This document shows positions 1 through 5,577 of a DNA stretch of 5,577 nucleotides, piece after piece. How positions within the stretch are numbered: the stretch's first letter is position 1; each line of letters opens with the position of its first letter. Origin of the DNA: an uncultured Planctomycetaceae bacterium (GTDB lineage: Bacteria; Planctomycetota; Planctomycetia; Planctomycetales; Planctomycetaceae); contig CAIJTL010000861.1 of assembly GCA_903823545.1 (NCBI GenBank), forward strand, positions 1 through 5,577, in the 5' to 3' direction. The notes under the pieces are model-generated. The model did not search any database, was not told where the DNA came from, and saw only the letters and a list, made by a program, of their open reading frames with translations. The translations under genes and the position numbers were made by a program.

Positions 1-51
1 AAACGCCTGCTTAATGCAGCGTTACCCAAGGAATACCGCATGGCACTCTAA
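1..51 (+). CDS. Possible C-terminal end of an unidentified gene entering from the left
   Basis: Frame 1 is open from the first base to a TAA at 49-51 and reads KRLLNAALPKEYRMAL. The residue mix is protein-like (Leu/Ala with charged residues), and a minus-strand terminator hairpin begins ten bases later, as expected between two convergent genes. However, 16 codons without a stop happen often by chance, and no family can be recognised from so short a tail. The sequence left of the window would settle it. Confidence 0.3.
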   Translation, partial: KRLLNAALPKEYRMAL

Positions 52-75
52 ATCTCATAGAAAATGCGCAACTTC

Positions 76-143
76 AAAAAGCGCAAGCGAGGGCGAGTGG
101 CAGGAAAACTCGCATTTTGCCGTGCTCGCCCTCGCTTGCGCTT
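76..143 (-). terminator. Long hairpin terminator of the kinase-fusion gene (19-bp perfect inverted repeat)
   Basis: Bases 79-97 and 125-143 are perfect reverse complements over 19 bp, GC-rich, with a 27-base loop. Read on the minus strand, the stem is followed by a T-run (complement of A at 76-80), so it fits a Rho-independent terminator about 60 bases after the minus-strand stop at 203. The loop holds a second weaker stem (99-105 with 115-121, two G-U pairs). The loop is longer than in a typical terminator, and the arms followed by CGGG look like a dispersed intergenic palindrome reused as a terminator. On the plus strand there is no T-run after the stem. Confidence 0.65.
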
Positions 144-202
144 CGGGTTAGTGTGGGCACTTGCCCCGGCAGGAGCCTCGCCCTCCCTTTTCGGATAGCC
201 TC

Positions 203-1831
203 TCAGCGAACATCACTGAGCCCGTGCCTTCTCAGCACCTCCTGAGCCGCTTCGACTGCGGGAGCATTGGAACCACCGGTGTCGATGGTTTGATGAAATC
301 GGCTCGTGAATTCTGAAGCGGCCTCCCAACGGTCGCGAATGAGTTGATACACAGACCAGTCAGCATCTGATGGATCATCATGCCGCGAAAGCAGACGCTG
401 CTGCACGACATCTGCGGGAGCAACACACTCCAACCAAACGGCTCGCACACCGCAGTTGATCGCGAGCTGCAAAAACCGTCGCCGAGTCGATTCGCGCTGA
501 AACGTGGCATCGACGAGGACTCGACCGCCGGACAGCAATCGCTTGCGAGCGCGGCACCAGCACTCGTCGTAGGTTCGCTCGGTGTAGTCAGCGGAGTACA
601 AGTCATCGGGACCATCTCCGAGTTTCGATTGGGCGGCGAGTTCCTTGCGAACGACATCCGTGCGGAGCACCTCGTCAACGTGAGCCGCTTCGGCGATGCC
701 GCGTGCCAGCGTTGATTTCCCTGTGCCCGGCAGACCGCTGACCAGCAACAACGCCGGACGCCGATCGGGCTCTTCCAACTCCGACAAGCACCACAGCCAA
801 TGTGCTCGCGAGCGAGCCACTGCTTCATCACGATCAGGATGCGCGATTTCCAATTCGCCACCCAGAATGGCTGCAACCTTGGCACGCACGGCTGATCGAT
901 ATGCCGCGAACAATGGGAGCAGGCTGCGTCCGGCGACGTCTCCCGTTTCGGTGAAATAGACATGAGCGAGGTTCTGTGCCAAATCACGACGACCGGCGAA
1001 ACACAACTCCATCACTAAAAACGCAAAGTCTGCCACAACGTCGATTCGCCGCAGCCCGGCGTCGAACTCGATCCCGTCGAGGATCACGATGTCGCCTGGA
1101 GGCGATCGGTCAGGAAACAAGAAAACATGCTCCAACCTCAAGTCGCCATGCAAATCGCGAATGTGGCCATCGGTTGCTCGTTGACGAAGCGACTCATCGA
1201 GGCGTTGCAGCCACTCGTTGGACAGAGCCTCCAAACGTTGCAGGACTGACGGCTCGATGACGTGCGACTTCAGGCCGCGAGCGAACTCCCAATTTTCGTT
1301 CAGTCGATGGCGGAACGTCGCTTCGGCCTCGGTCGCTTGCTCACCCACACAACAACACGCCTGCCGATGAATCGCCGCAACCCGCTGAGCCGCTCGCACC
1401 AAATCACGAGGTTCGAGCAATCCACGCTGCAGCCGCGATCGCAGATTCGCCGACTCTGGAAGCCGCCGCATCTTGACCGCCCAATCGACGACCGGCCCAC
1501 TTCCCTCGAACCGAAAGCCGTTCGCTTCTCGCGTGACCGGCACCACCCCCAGATAAACATCCGGTGCCCACGGCCGATTAATGCGGACTTCCTCGTGGCA
1601 GTAGAAGTGCCGTTGCTCAACCGTCGAGAAATCGAGGAAGGGCAGCTTCACTGACTTTTTTACTTTGTAAACCAATTCGCCGCCGAGGAAGACCGTCGAG
1701 ATGTGCGTCTGCCGCACACTGACGACGTCCACCGGAACCGGAAACGCACACTCACGCGACAGCGACCGAACGACCTCGTCCGTCGAAGGCTCCGAGGACG
1801 AACGCAGAGGCTCGTTTTGCGGCGAATCCAT
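203..1831 (-). CDS. Fused aminoglycoside-phosphotransferase-like / P-loop kinase protein (COG2187 + COG0645 type)
   Basis: A 542-residue protein if it starts at the ATG at 1831, which has AGG six bases upstream. An in-frame GTG at 1864 would add 11 residues but has a weaker ribosome site. The N-terminal half (about residues 25-325) is a kinase-like phosphotransferase: VYKVKK near 55-59 supplies candidate ATP-binding lysines, HGD at 228-230 is the catalytic loop (written HGDLRLEHV here), and LDGIEF around 251-256 gives the metal-binding Asp252. The C-terminal half (about 358-540) is a P-loop kinase resembling gluconate or zeta-toxin-type kinases: Walker A GLPGTGKS at 366-373, RTD at 390-392, DATF near 441-444, and an Arg-rich lid around 479-483. 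All key residues are present and the length suits the family, so it looks intact. The substrate is unknown for the family; antibiotic resistance should not be assumed. It is probably cytoplasmic, as no signal peptide or membrane segment is seen. It stands alone, convergent with whatever lies to the left and divergent from the hydrolase gene. Confidence 0.93.
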   Translation of the reverse strand: MDSPQNEPLRSSSEPSTDEVVRSLSRECAFPVPVDVVSVRQTHISTVFLGGELVYKVKKSVKLPFLDFSTVEQRHFYCHEEVRINRPWAPDVYLGVVPVTREANGFRFEGSGPVVDWAVKMRRLPESANLRSRLQRGLLEPRDLVRAAQRVAAIHRQACCCVGEQATEAEATFRHRLNENWEFARGLKSHVIEPSVLQRLEALSNEWLQRLDESLRQRATDGHIRDLHGDLRLEHVFLFPDRSPPGDIVILDGIEFDAGLRRIDVVADFAFLVMELCFAGRRDLAQNLAHVYFTETGDVAGRSLLPLFAAYRSAVRAKVAAILGGELEIAHPDRDEAVARSRAHWLWCLSELEEPDRRPALLLVSGLPGTGKSTLARGIAEAAHVDEVLRTDVVRKELAAQSKLGDGPDDLYSADYTERTYDECWCRARKRLLSGGRVLVDATFQRESTRRRFLQLAINCGVRAVWLECVAPADVVQQRLLSRHDDPSDADWSVYQLIRDRWEAASEFTSRFHQTIDTGGSNAPAVEAAQEVLRRHGLSDVR

Positions 1832-1884
1832 ATCGCACCTGTCTAAGAGGAAGGTCGTGAGCACACTTGCCGTCCGGTATTTGC

Positions 1885-1913
1885 AAACGATGGTCCGCGA
1901 GCCATCGTTTTTT
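1885..1913 (+). terminator. Plus-strand terminator-like hairpin with no evident gene upstream
   Basis: AAACGATGG (1885-1893) and CCATCGTTT (1902-1910) form a 9-bp perfect stem with an 8-base loop. The 3' arm runs into six consecutive T (1908-1913), the form of a Rho-independent terminator for rightward transcription. No plus-strand gene lies just to the left: the minus-strand kinase gene does. It could block antisense transcription leaving the kinase locus, be a relic of a lost gene, or act as a leader hairpin in the kinase mRNA, where the minus strand lacks a good T-run. Confidence 0.55.
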
Positions 1914-2054
1914 CAGTTTGGCATCAGCGCATCATTCACAACTCACATCCCCGAAGTTTCTATCAGGCATGCCACAAGCAATTTCGAAAGCGCCGCTCAA
2001 GCAACTGACGGAGAAGAAAGACTGCTCCCCGCCATTCGTTTTCGTTGGCTGAGT

Positions 2055-2101
2055 GAGCGTCAAGGCGCTCGCCGCCGGTAATGGCGAGAATCACCGGCGG
2101 C
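2055..2101. repeat. Two abutting small palindromes
   Basis: GAGCG (2055-2059) pairs with CGCTC (2066-2070) around a 6-base loop. Immediately adjacent, GCCGCCGGT (2071-2079) pairs with ACCGGCGGC (2093-2101) around a 13-base loop. A competing pairing, CTCGCC (2068-2073) with GGCGAG (2083-2088), would break both. There is no T-run, so this is not a standard terminator. The sequence looks like dispersed intergenic palindromes of planctomycete genomes, but that is an impression which cannot be checked here. Confidence 0.6.
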
Positions 2102-2219
2102 TATACCTCGCACGGTCTCAAATGAGACGTTTGCTTGTTTAGCCCCAACGCCATCGGCGTGGGCGCGCACGCCGATGGCGTGGCGGTTAAACATCTCACT
2201 CATGACCGTGCGAAGTATA
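2102..2219. repeat. 118-bp nested imperfect palindrome, possible MITE
   Basis: The outer arms 2102-2117 and 2204-2219 match as an inverted repeat at 15 of 16 positions. Inside, 2123-2127 pairs with 2194-2198, 2136-2144 pairs with 2185-2193 (one G-U), and 2148-2161 pairs with 2168-2181 perfectly over 14 bp around a 6-base loop. In all, about 86 of 118 bases can pair. TA occurs at both edges (2102-2103 and 2218-2219), which would fit a miniature inverted-repeat element with a TA target duplication as made by IS630/mariner-type transposases. No transposase gene is present. Alternatives are a structured RNA or one dispersed palindrome inserted into another. Confidence 0.6.
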
Positions 2220-2221
2220 AT
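2216..2221 (+). promoter_or_regulatory. Possible -10 box TATAAT at the edge of the palindrome
   Basis: A perfect TATAAT sits on the right border of the large palindrome, pointing to the hydrolase gene at 2412. No good -35 hexamer is found 16-18 bases upstream and no extended -10 (TGn) precedes it, so promoter status is weak. If used, transcription would begin near 2228 and give a 5' leader of about 185 bases. Confidence 0.25.
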
Positions 2222-2411
2222 TCGCGATGAACTCACGCGTGCTGCTGTGGCTGATCACATCCGATGCGAGTTCAAAATGGCCACTATCGCTTGAGTCGAT
2301 CGCGTAATATTGAGCAGAACGCTGCGTGCCTGACTATTGGAATTTCCATGATGGCCAGTAGAGTGATTCGCTGCTTTAAGCCCAATCAATCGGCGTGATG
2401 GAGAACCCCCA
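2222..2411 (+). other. Upstream region of the hydrolase gene, no gene seen
   Basis: The 190 bases before the hydrolase start hold no convincing gene. TGAACTC (2228-2234) and GAGTTCA (2268-2274) are a 7-bp inverted repeat, with a 33-base spacing too long for a simple operator. A 26-codon ORF at 2227-2307 lacks a ribosome site. At the end, GGAG (2400-2403) lies eight bases before the ATG at 2412 and serves as its ribosome-binding site, supporting that start. No clear sigma-70 promoter was found within this stretch. Confidence 0.5.
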
Positions 2412-5084
2412 ATGACGATTCCCGTCCAGTGCCCAGCCTGTTTGAAAGAGTACGGTCTTCGCGACGACCTGGAAGGTAAGCGAGTCCGCTGCAAAGAGTG
2501 CGGCGAAAACATCTCCGTCCCACGTCTTCGCACAATTAACGGCAACGCTGCCGAAACGGCTCGACGAGCGACGACGAAATCAACTCCAGCAAAGCCAAAG
2601 CCAACAACTAAACCGAAACCTGCGGCAACGAGGCACAACGACGACGATCTCGTGTTGGAAGACGATGATGAATTTGACGAATTCGATGATGCTGAAGAGC
2701 TAGACTCTGTTTCGGAATTCCGCTCAACACCACGTCACCCCACTCGTAAGAAAAAGCCAAAGAAAGCATCGTCGTCGCCAGGAAGTGGCTGGATAGCTGC
2801 GATGTGGGGACTTCTGACTTCAGACGTGACTGGAGTTGCGTTGTTTGTTTTAGGTATTGGCATATTCGCAGTAATGGCAAATCTTCAGCCAATGCAAGCC
2901 AACATGGACCGCAGTCAATGGCTTCTTTTTTCTGCTGGCATTTCATTATTCCTTCCAGCCAATTTGTGGATGACAGTTCGGATGTGGAAAGTGAATCGGC
3001 AGTGGGCAGTCCTGTTCTTGGGAAGTGGTGGAATGCTCCGCGCGATGGCCACGGCCTTGCCAAACGGAGTCGTGATCGCGATTGAAATCCTTCGCTTTTT
3101 ATTCCTGATTGCTTTTGTCGTTGAACATTGGGACGAAGTTCGGGCGCCGGTGATTGCCTTCACTCTGGGACTCTGTTTGACCGTCGCAGGAGGAATGGGA
3201 CTCTTTAAGGGGGGACCACCTCAGTTTGCTGGCAATCGAGGAGCATTGCCGGTCCCTGCCCCAGGTATTCCCGCAATGAATGGTCGCGTGCCTGCGGTTG
3301 TTCCTAACGGTCAAGGTGCATCAAACAATCCGATATCGGATATAGCCAACGTAAATCCGTTTCCGGTGGAGTCGATTCAGATTCCAGAGTTGCCTGAGTT
3401 CTCATTAGGGCCGATGGCAAGAGGTGAAACGTTTCAAGACCCGCAAGTGACATATCAGAGACTCTTTTTCATCACAGGGACTTCCAACTCGAAGCTCGTC
3501 GGAACCGTGCCTGGAACAAATACGGCGATGGTTTACCTGGAACCGAAAGGTTCACACGCACCACAATCACTTTCTTGCGTTTTGATTGCGAGCGCCGGCT
3601 CGAATTTACTCGAAGGAAGAGCATGTCCGAATCAGGACGATCTGAACGAGATGCTTCCCTACGTGAAAGCTGGTTTCGCCGTGTTGGGATTTTCTTTGGA
3701 CGGCTATACCACCGGGGCTCTCAAACTTTCTCAAGAACAGCAGATGGGAGTGAATTACGTCCAATTTCAAAAGGCTCAAGCGGGGTTGGTCAACGTTCGC
3801 AATGTGGTTGAGTTTGCCTCAAAGAAGATTCCGCAAGTTAACTCGCAGCGACTATTCATTGCCGGTCATAGCTCCGCTGCGACGCTCGCACTGTTGGCCG
3901 CTGCGCACGAACCACGCTTGAAGGGGGTGGTGGCCTATGCCCCTGCGACGAACGTCGTGACAGGACTTCGTGATGTGATCTCGGCGCCCGGTGTGGATCG
4001 AATACTTCCTGGCCTGCAACAGTTTGCTACCCAGAGTTCGCCGCTTTCGCATGTCTCGCGAGTCAATTGTCCTGTCTTCCTATTTCATGCAACGGACGAC
4101 TCGAATATCTCTGTTTTAGATTCGCGGCTTTTTGCAGACCGGCTCAAGCAAAATGGCAAGCCGGTAGAATATGTCGAAGTCCCAACCGGTAACCATTATG
4201 ACTCCATGATTCAACAAGGGATTCCGCGAGCAATCCCTTGGCTGAAGCAGTTGGCGAATCAGGCTGATTCCAATTCCGCTCCGGTTGTGGCTCAGAATCA
4301 ACCAGTGCAGAACGCGGGCATGACGCCGGTTCCGATGGTGCCTCTGGCTCCGCTGACAAACTTGCCTCAGAACTTGACCGCAGGTGGGCAGCCCAGCGGG
4401 CGAGTGGTCAGGTTTCGGTTTCAATCGTTTGGAGGCAACGGCGATGCAGCGGCCGCGGCGCGGCAGGCGTTGAGAGGAGTGACTTGGGCCGATCCGAATG
4501 ACATTGAGGTTGATGCGGCTAAGGGGGAAATTCGGATTGGTCAGTTGGGCGGATCGGTGAATACGGGAGCGGCTCAGCAAACGCTCAGCTCTGCGGGCTT
4601 TCAAATGTTGCCCGGCGTTTCAATCGGCTCGAAGTCAGCGTTGGTTGCAGCAGTACAATCACCACCGATCAGCAACCAGAAGGTCGATAGGGCCAAGCCA
4701 GTGACCGTGCCATCCCAAGAAATTCCCGATGTTCCGGTCAACAAGCCACCGGTCAATGCAGAGACTCCCAAATCCAAGCCGACTCCAGTCACGCCACCGA
4801 GTAATCCGCCGGAAAAGCGTCCTGAGCGTGAGAAGGCTCGGCGAGTCGTGACTTTCAAATACGAACGCTTCACAGGGAAAGGCTCTTCGGCCAACGCGAT
4901 GAAAGAAGCGTTGAAAAGGGTGGATTGGGCCGATCAAAACGACGTCGTGATCGACGCGACGAAAAAAGAAATTCGCATCGGACTGCTGGCAGAATCGCCC
5001 AACTTTGATCAAGCTCGAAAATCGCTGACGACTCAAGGCTTTGTCGTTGCTCCCGGTGTGACGACAGCAACGACGAAAGACTGA
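2412..5084 (+). CDS. Membrane-anchored alpha/beta hydrolase with zinc ribbon and tandem HMA-like C-terminal domains
   Basis: An 890-residue protein with its start supported by GGAG eight bases upstream. Residues 1-38 are an MJ0042-type zinc ribbon (C7-P-x-C10 and C27-x-x-C30). Residues 40-120 are low complexity: Lys/Pro/Thr-rich, then very acidic (77-98), then basic KKKPKK (113-118). Hydrophobic segments lie near 139-158, 170-190, 197-216, 218-237 and 246-265 (four clear or five possible). After a Pro/Gly linker, about 345-615 form a dienelactone-hydrolase or prolyl-oligopeptidase-like domain with GHSSA at 485-489 (nucleophile Ser487), Asp563 in HATDD, and His595 in GNHYD, so the triad looks complete. 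Residues 664-739 and 811-886 are two copies of one domain, 35 of 76 identical without gaps, joined by a Pro-rich linker. Their beta-alpha-beta-beta-alpha-beta pattern resembles an HMA domain, but GNGD/GKGS stands where CxxC would be. It is probably an inner-membrane protein with its zinc ribbon in the cytoplasm. The side of the hydrolase depends on whether there are four or five helices. Substrate unknown. Confidence 0.93.
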   Translation: MTIPVQCPACLKEYGLRDDLEGKRVRCKECGENISVPRLRTINGNAAETARRATTKSTPAKPKPTTKPKPAATRHNDDDLVLEDDDEFDEFDDAEELDSVSEFRSTPRHPTRKKKPKKASSSPGSGWIAAMWGLLTSDVTGVALFVLGIGIFAVMANLQPMQANMDRSQWLLFSAGISLFLPANLWMTVRMWKVNRQWAVLFLGSGGMLRAMATALPNGVVIAIEILRFLFLIAFVVEHWDEVRAPVIAFTLGLCLTVAGGMGLFKGGPPQFAGNRGALPVPAPGIPAMNGRVPAVVPNGQGASNNPISDIANVNPFPVESIQIPELPEFSLGPMARGETFQDPQVTYQRLFFITGTSNSKLVGTVPGTNTAMVYLEPKGSHAPQSLSCVLIASAGSNLLEGRACPNQDDLNEMLPYVKAGFAVLGFSLDGYTTGALKLSQEQQMGVNYVQFQKAQAGLVNVRNVVEFASKKIPQVNSQRLFIAGHSSAATLALLAAAHEPRLKGVVAYAPATNVVTGLRDVISAPGVDRILPGLQQFATQSSPLSHVSRVNCPVFLFHATDDSNISVLDSRLFADRLKQNGKPVEYVEVPTGNHYDSMIQQGIPRAIPWLKQLANQADSNSAPVVAQNQPVQNAGMTPVPMVPLAPLTNLPQNLTAGGQPSGRVVRFRFQSFGGNGDAAAAARQALRGVTWADPNDIEVDAAKGEIRIGQLGGSVNTGAAQQTLSSAGFQMLPGVSIGSKSALVAAVQSPPISNQKVDRAKPVTVPSQEIPDVPVNKPPVNAETPKSKPTPVTPPSNPPEKRPEREKARRVVTFKYERFTGKGSSANAMKEALKRVDWADQNDVVIDATKKEIRIGLLAESPNFDQARKSLTTQGFVVAPGVTTATTKD

Positions 5085-5246
5085 CGAGCGTTTCTGTTTC
5101 GGGGCAGGTTTCAACTTAGCGCGGGCGTCTCGCCTGGTTGAGCAATCGCAATGAATCACAGGTAGGCCAGGCCACCAGCACTATGGGGTTTGGATGTAAC
5201 CGCGACCGCCGGTAGACTCACGGCGACATGATTTAGGGAGTGTGAC

Positions 5247-5577
5247 ATGCTGGCAACAACATTGCGGTTGGGTCCGAAAGATCACGGGCGAGCGATCTCC
5301 GATGAAGAGCTGGAATTCGCTGAGTATCGGCCCGGTTACGACTACGAAGTCATTTTCGGGAGGTTGTACGTGTCGCCTGCGCCAAATCCGGACCACGACT
5401 TTGTTGAGAAACACATTCTCTTCCAACTGAATCAGTACCAATTGCAGAACCCAGACATCGTTGGTTACGTGACCGATCGAGCGCGGGTGTTCGTGGAGTC
5501 AGAAGAAAAGACGACTGCGCCTGAACCGGACTTGGCGGTGTATACGGAAGGTCCGATTGATGATTGGCGGACGGTCG
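5247..5577 (+). CDS. Uma2 family (DUF820) nuclease-like protein, cut by the right edge
   Basis: The first 110 codons are present. The ATG at 5247 follows AGGGAG (5235-5240) by six bases, a strong ribosome site. The protein shows the Uma2 pattern: an N-terminal ISDEELEF segment (17-24), YEVIFGRL at 33-40 with conserved Glu34, SPAPNPDH at 43-50, and PEPDLAVY at 92-99 with Asp95. Glu34 and Asp95 fit the first acidic residues of the PD-(D/E)xK fold assigned to this family. The later Glu-x-Lys part, usually around residues 105-140, lies beyond the window, so catalytic completeness cannot be judged. Family length is usually about 180-220 residues. Uma2 genes occur in many copies in planctomycetes and cyanobacteria and their role is unproven. 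The 162-base gap after the hydrolase and the separate ribosome site suggest an independent gene. Confidence 0.88.
   Translation, partial: MLATTLRLGPKDHGRAISDEELEFAEYRPGYDYEVIFGRLYVSPAPNPDHDFVEKHILFQLNQYQLQNPDIVGYVTDRARVFVESEEKTTAPEPDLAVYTEGPIDDWRTV

Noticed and set aside
1262..1654. 130-codon plus-strand ORF inside the kinase-fusion gene
   Set aside because: It lies wholly antisense to a gene with clear conserved motifs. Its translation is Arg/Pro/Thr-rich without domain features, as expected of a shadow frame.
1701..2081. 126-codon plus-strand ORF running from the kinase 5' end into the intergenic region (also 1867-2052)
   Set aside because: Both cross the terminator-like hairpin at 1885-1913, lack a ribosome-binding site, and have no recognisable protein features.
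2137..2192. Resemblance to an integron attC site: GTTTAGC at the left and GTTAAAC at the right of a 56-base palindrome
   Set aside because: GTTAAAC fits GTTRRRY, but the left box is GTTTAGC rather than RYYYAAC. The inner stem is too perfect, and there is no integrase or array of short cassettes. The flanking arms extend the palindrome well beyond an attC.
2227..2307. 26-codon ORF just after TATAAT, reading MNSRVLLWLITSDASSKWPL and six more residues
   Set aside because: There is no Shine-Dalgarno sequence, and the start codon lies almost at the possible transcription start. No amino-acid run suggests an attenuator leader peptide.
2255..2638. 127-codon minus-strand ORF overlapping the hydrolase start
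   Set aside because: It is antisense to the zinc-ribbon coding region, whose CPxC/CxxC pattern and ribosome site establish the real frame.
4116..4604. 162-codon minus-strand ORF within the hydrolase gene (and 4659-5159 likewise)
   Set aside because: They are shadows of the plus-strand hydrolase and HMA-like domains. Their sequence is Arg/Ser/His-rich with no motifs.
5181..5441. 86-codon minus-strand ORF opposite the Uma2 gene
   Set aside because: The plus-strand frame carries the Uma2 motifs and a strong ribosome site, so the antisense frame is not supported.

Overview
The window looks like chromosomal DNA from a planctomycete. This rests on gene content and is an inference, not a proven assignment. 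The clues are an MJ0042-type zinc ribbon at the N-terminus of a long membrane protein with Pro-rich linkers, an isolated Uma2 (DUF820) gene, wide spacing between genes, and intergenic spaces filled with large GC-rich palindromes.

Layout. Bases 1-51 may be the last 16 codons of a plus-strand gene entering from the left (weak call). Bases 61-143 hold a 19-bp perfect inverted repeat followed by a T-run on the minus strand, a good terminator for the next gene. Bases 203-1831 (minus strand) encode a two-kinase fusion: an aminoglycoside-phosphotransferase-like domain (COG2187 type) followed by a P-loop kinase domain (COG0645 type). Its upstream intergenic region (about 580 bases to 2411) contains no convincing gene. 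It does hold a plus-strand terminator-like hairpin (1885-1913) with no obvious gene to serve, and a dense block of three abutting palindromes (2055-2219). The largest palindrome (2102-2219) resembles a small MITE and carries a perfect TATAAT at its right edge. Bases 2412-5084 (plus strand) encode an 890-residue multidomain membrane protein: zinc ribbon, acidic and basic low-complexity region, 4-5 membrane segments, a dienelactone-hydrolase-like alpha/beta hydrolase with a visible Ser-Asp-His triad, and two copies of a 76-residue domain resembling a heavy-metal-associated (HMA) fold without its CxxC. From 5247 to the right edge runs the start of a Uma2-family nuclease-like gene.

The three main genes do not form an operon. 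The kinase fusion and the hydrolase are divergent across the repeat-rich gap, and Uma2 has its own ribosome-binding site 162 bases after the hydrolase stop. No pathway linking them is visible. The most interesting items are the C-terminal tandem domains of the hydrolase protein and the palindrome cluster upstream of it. I saw no RNA gene, CRISPR array, transposase or defence operon.
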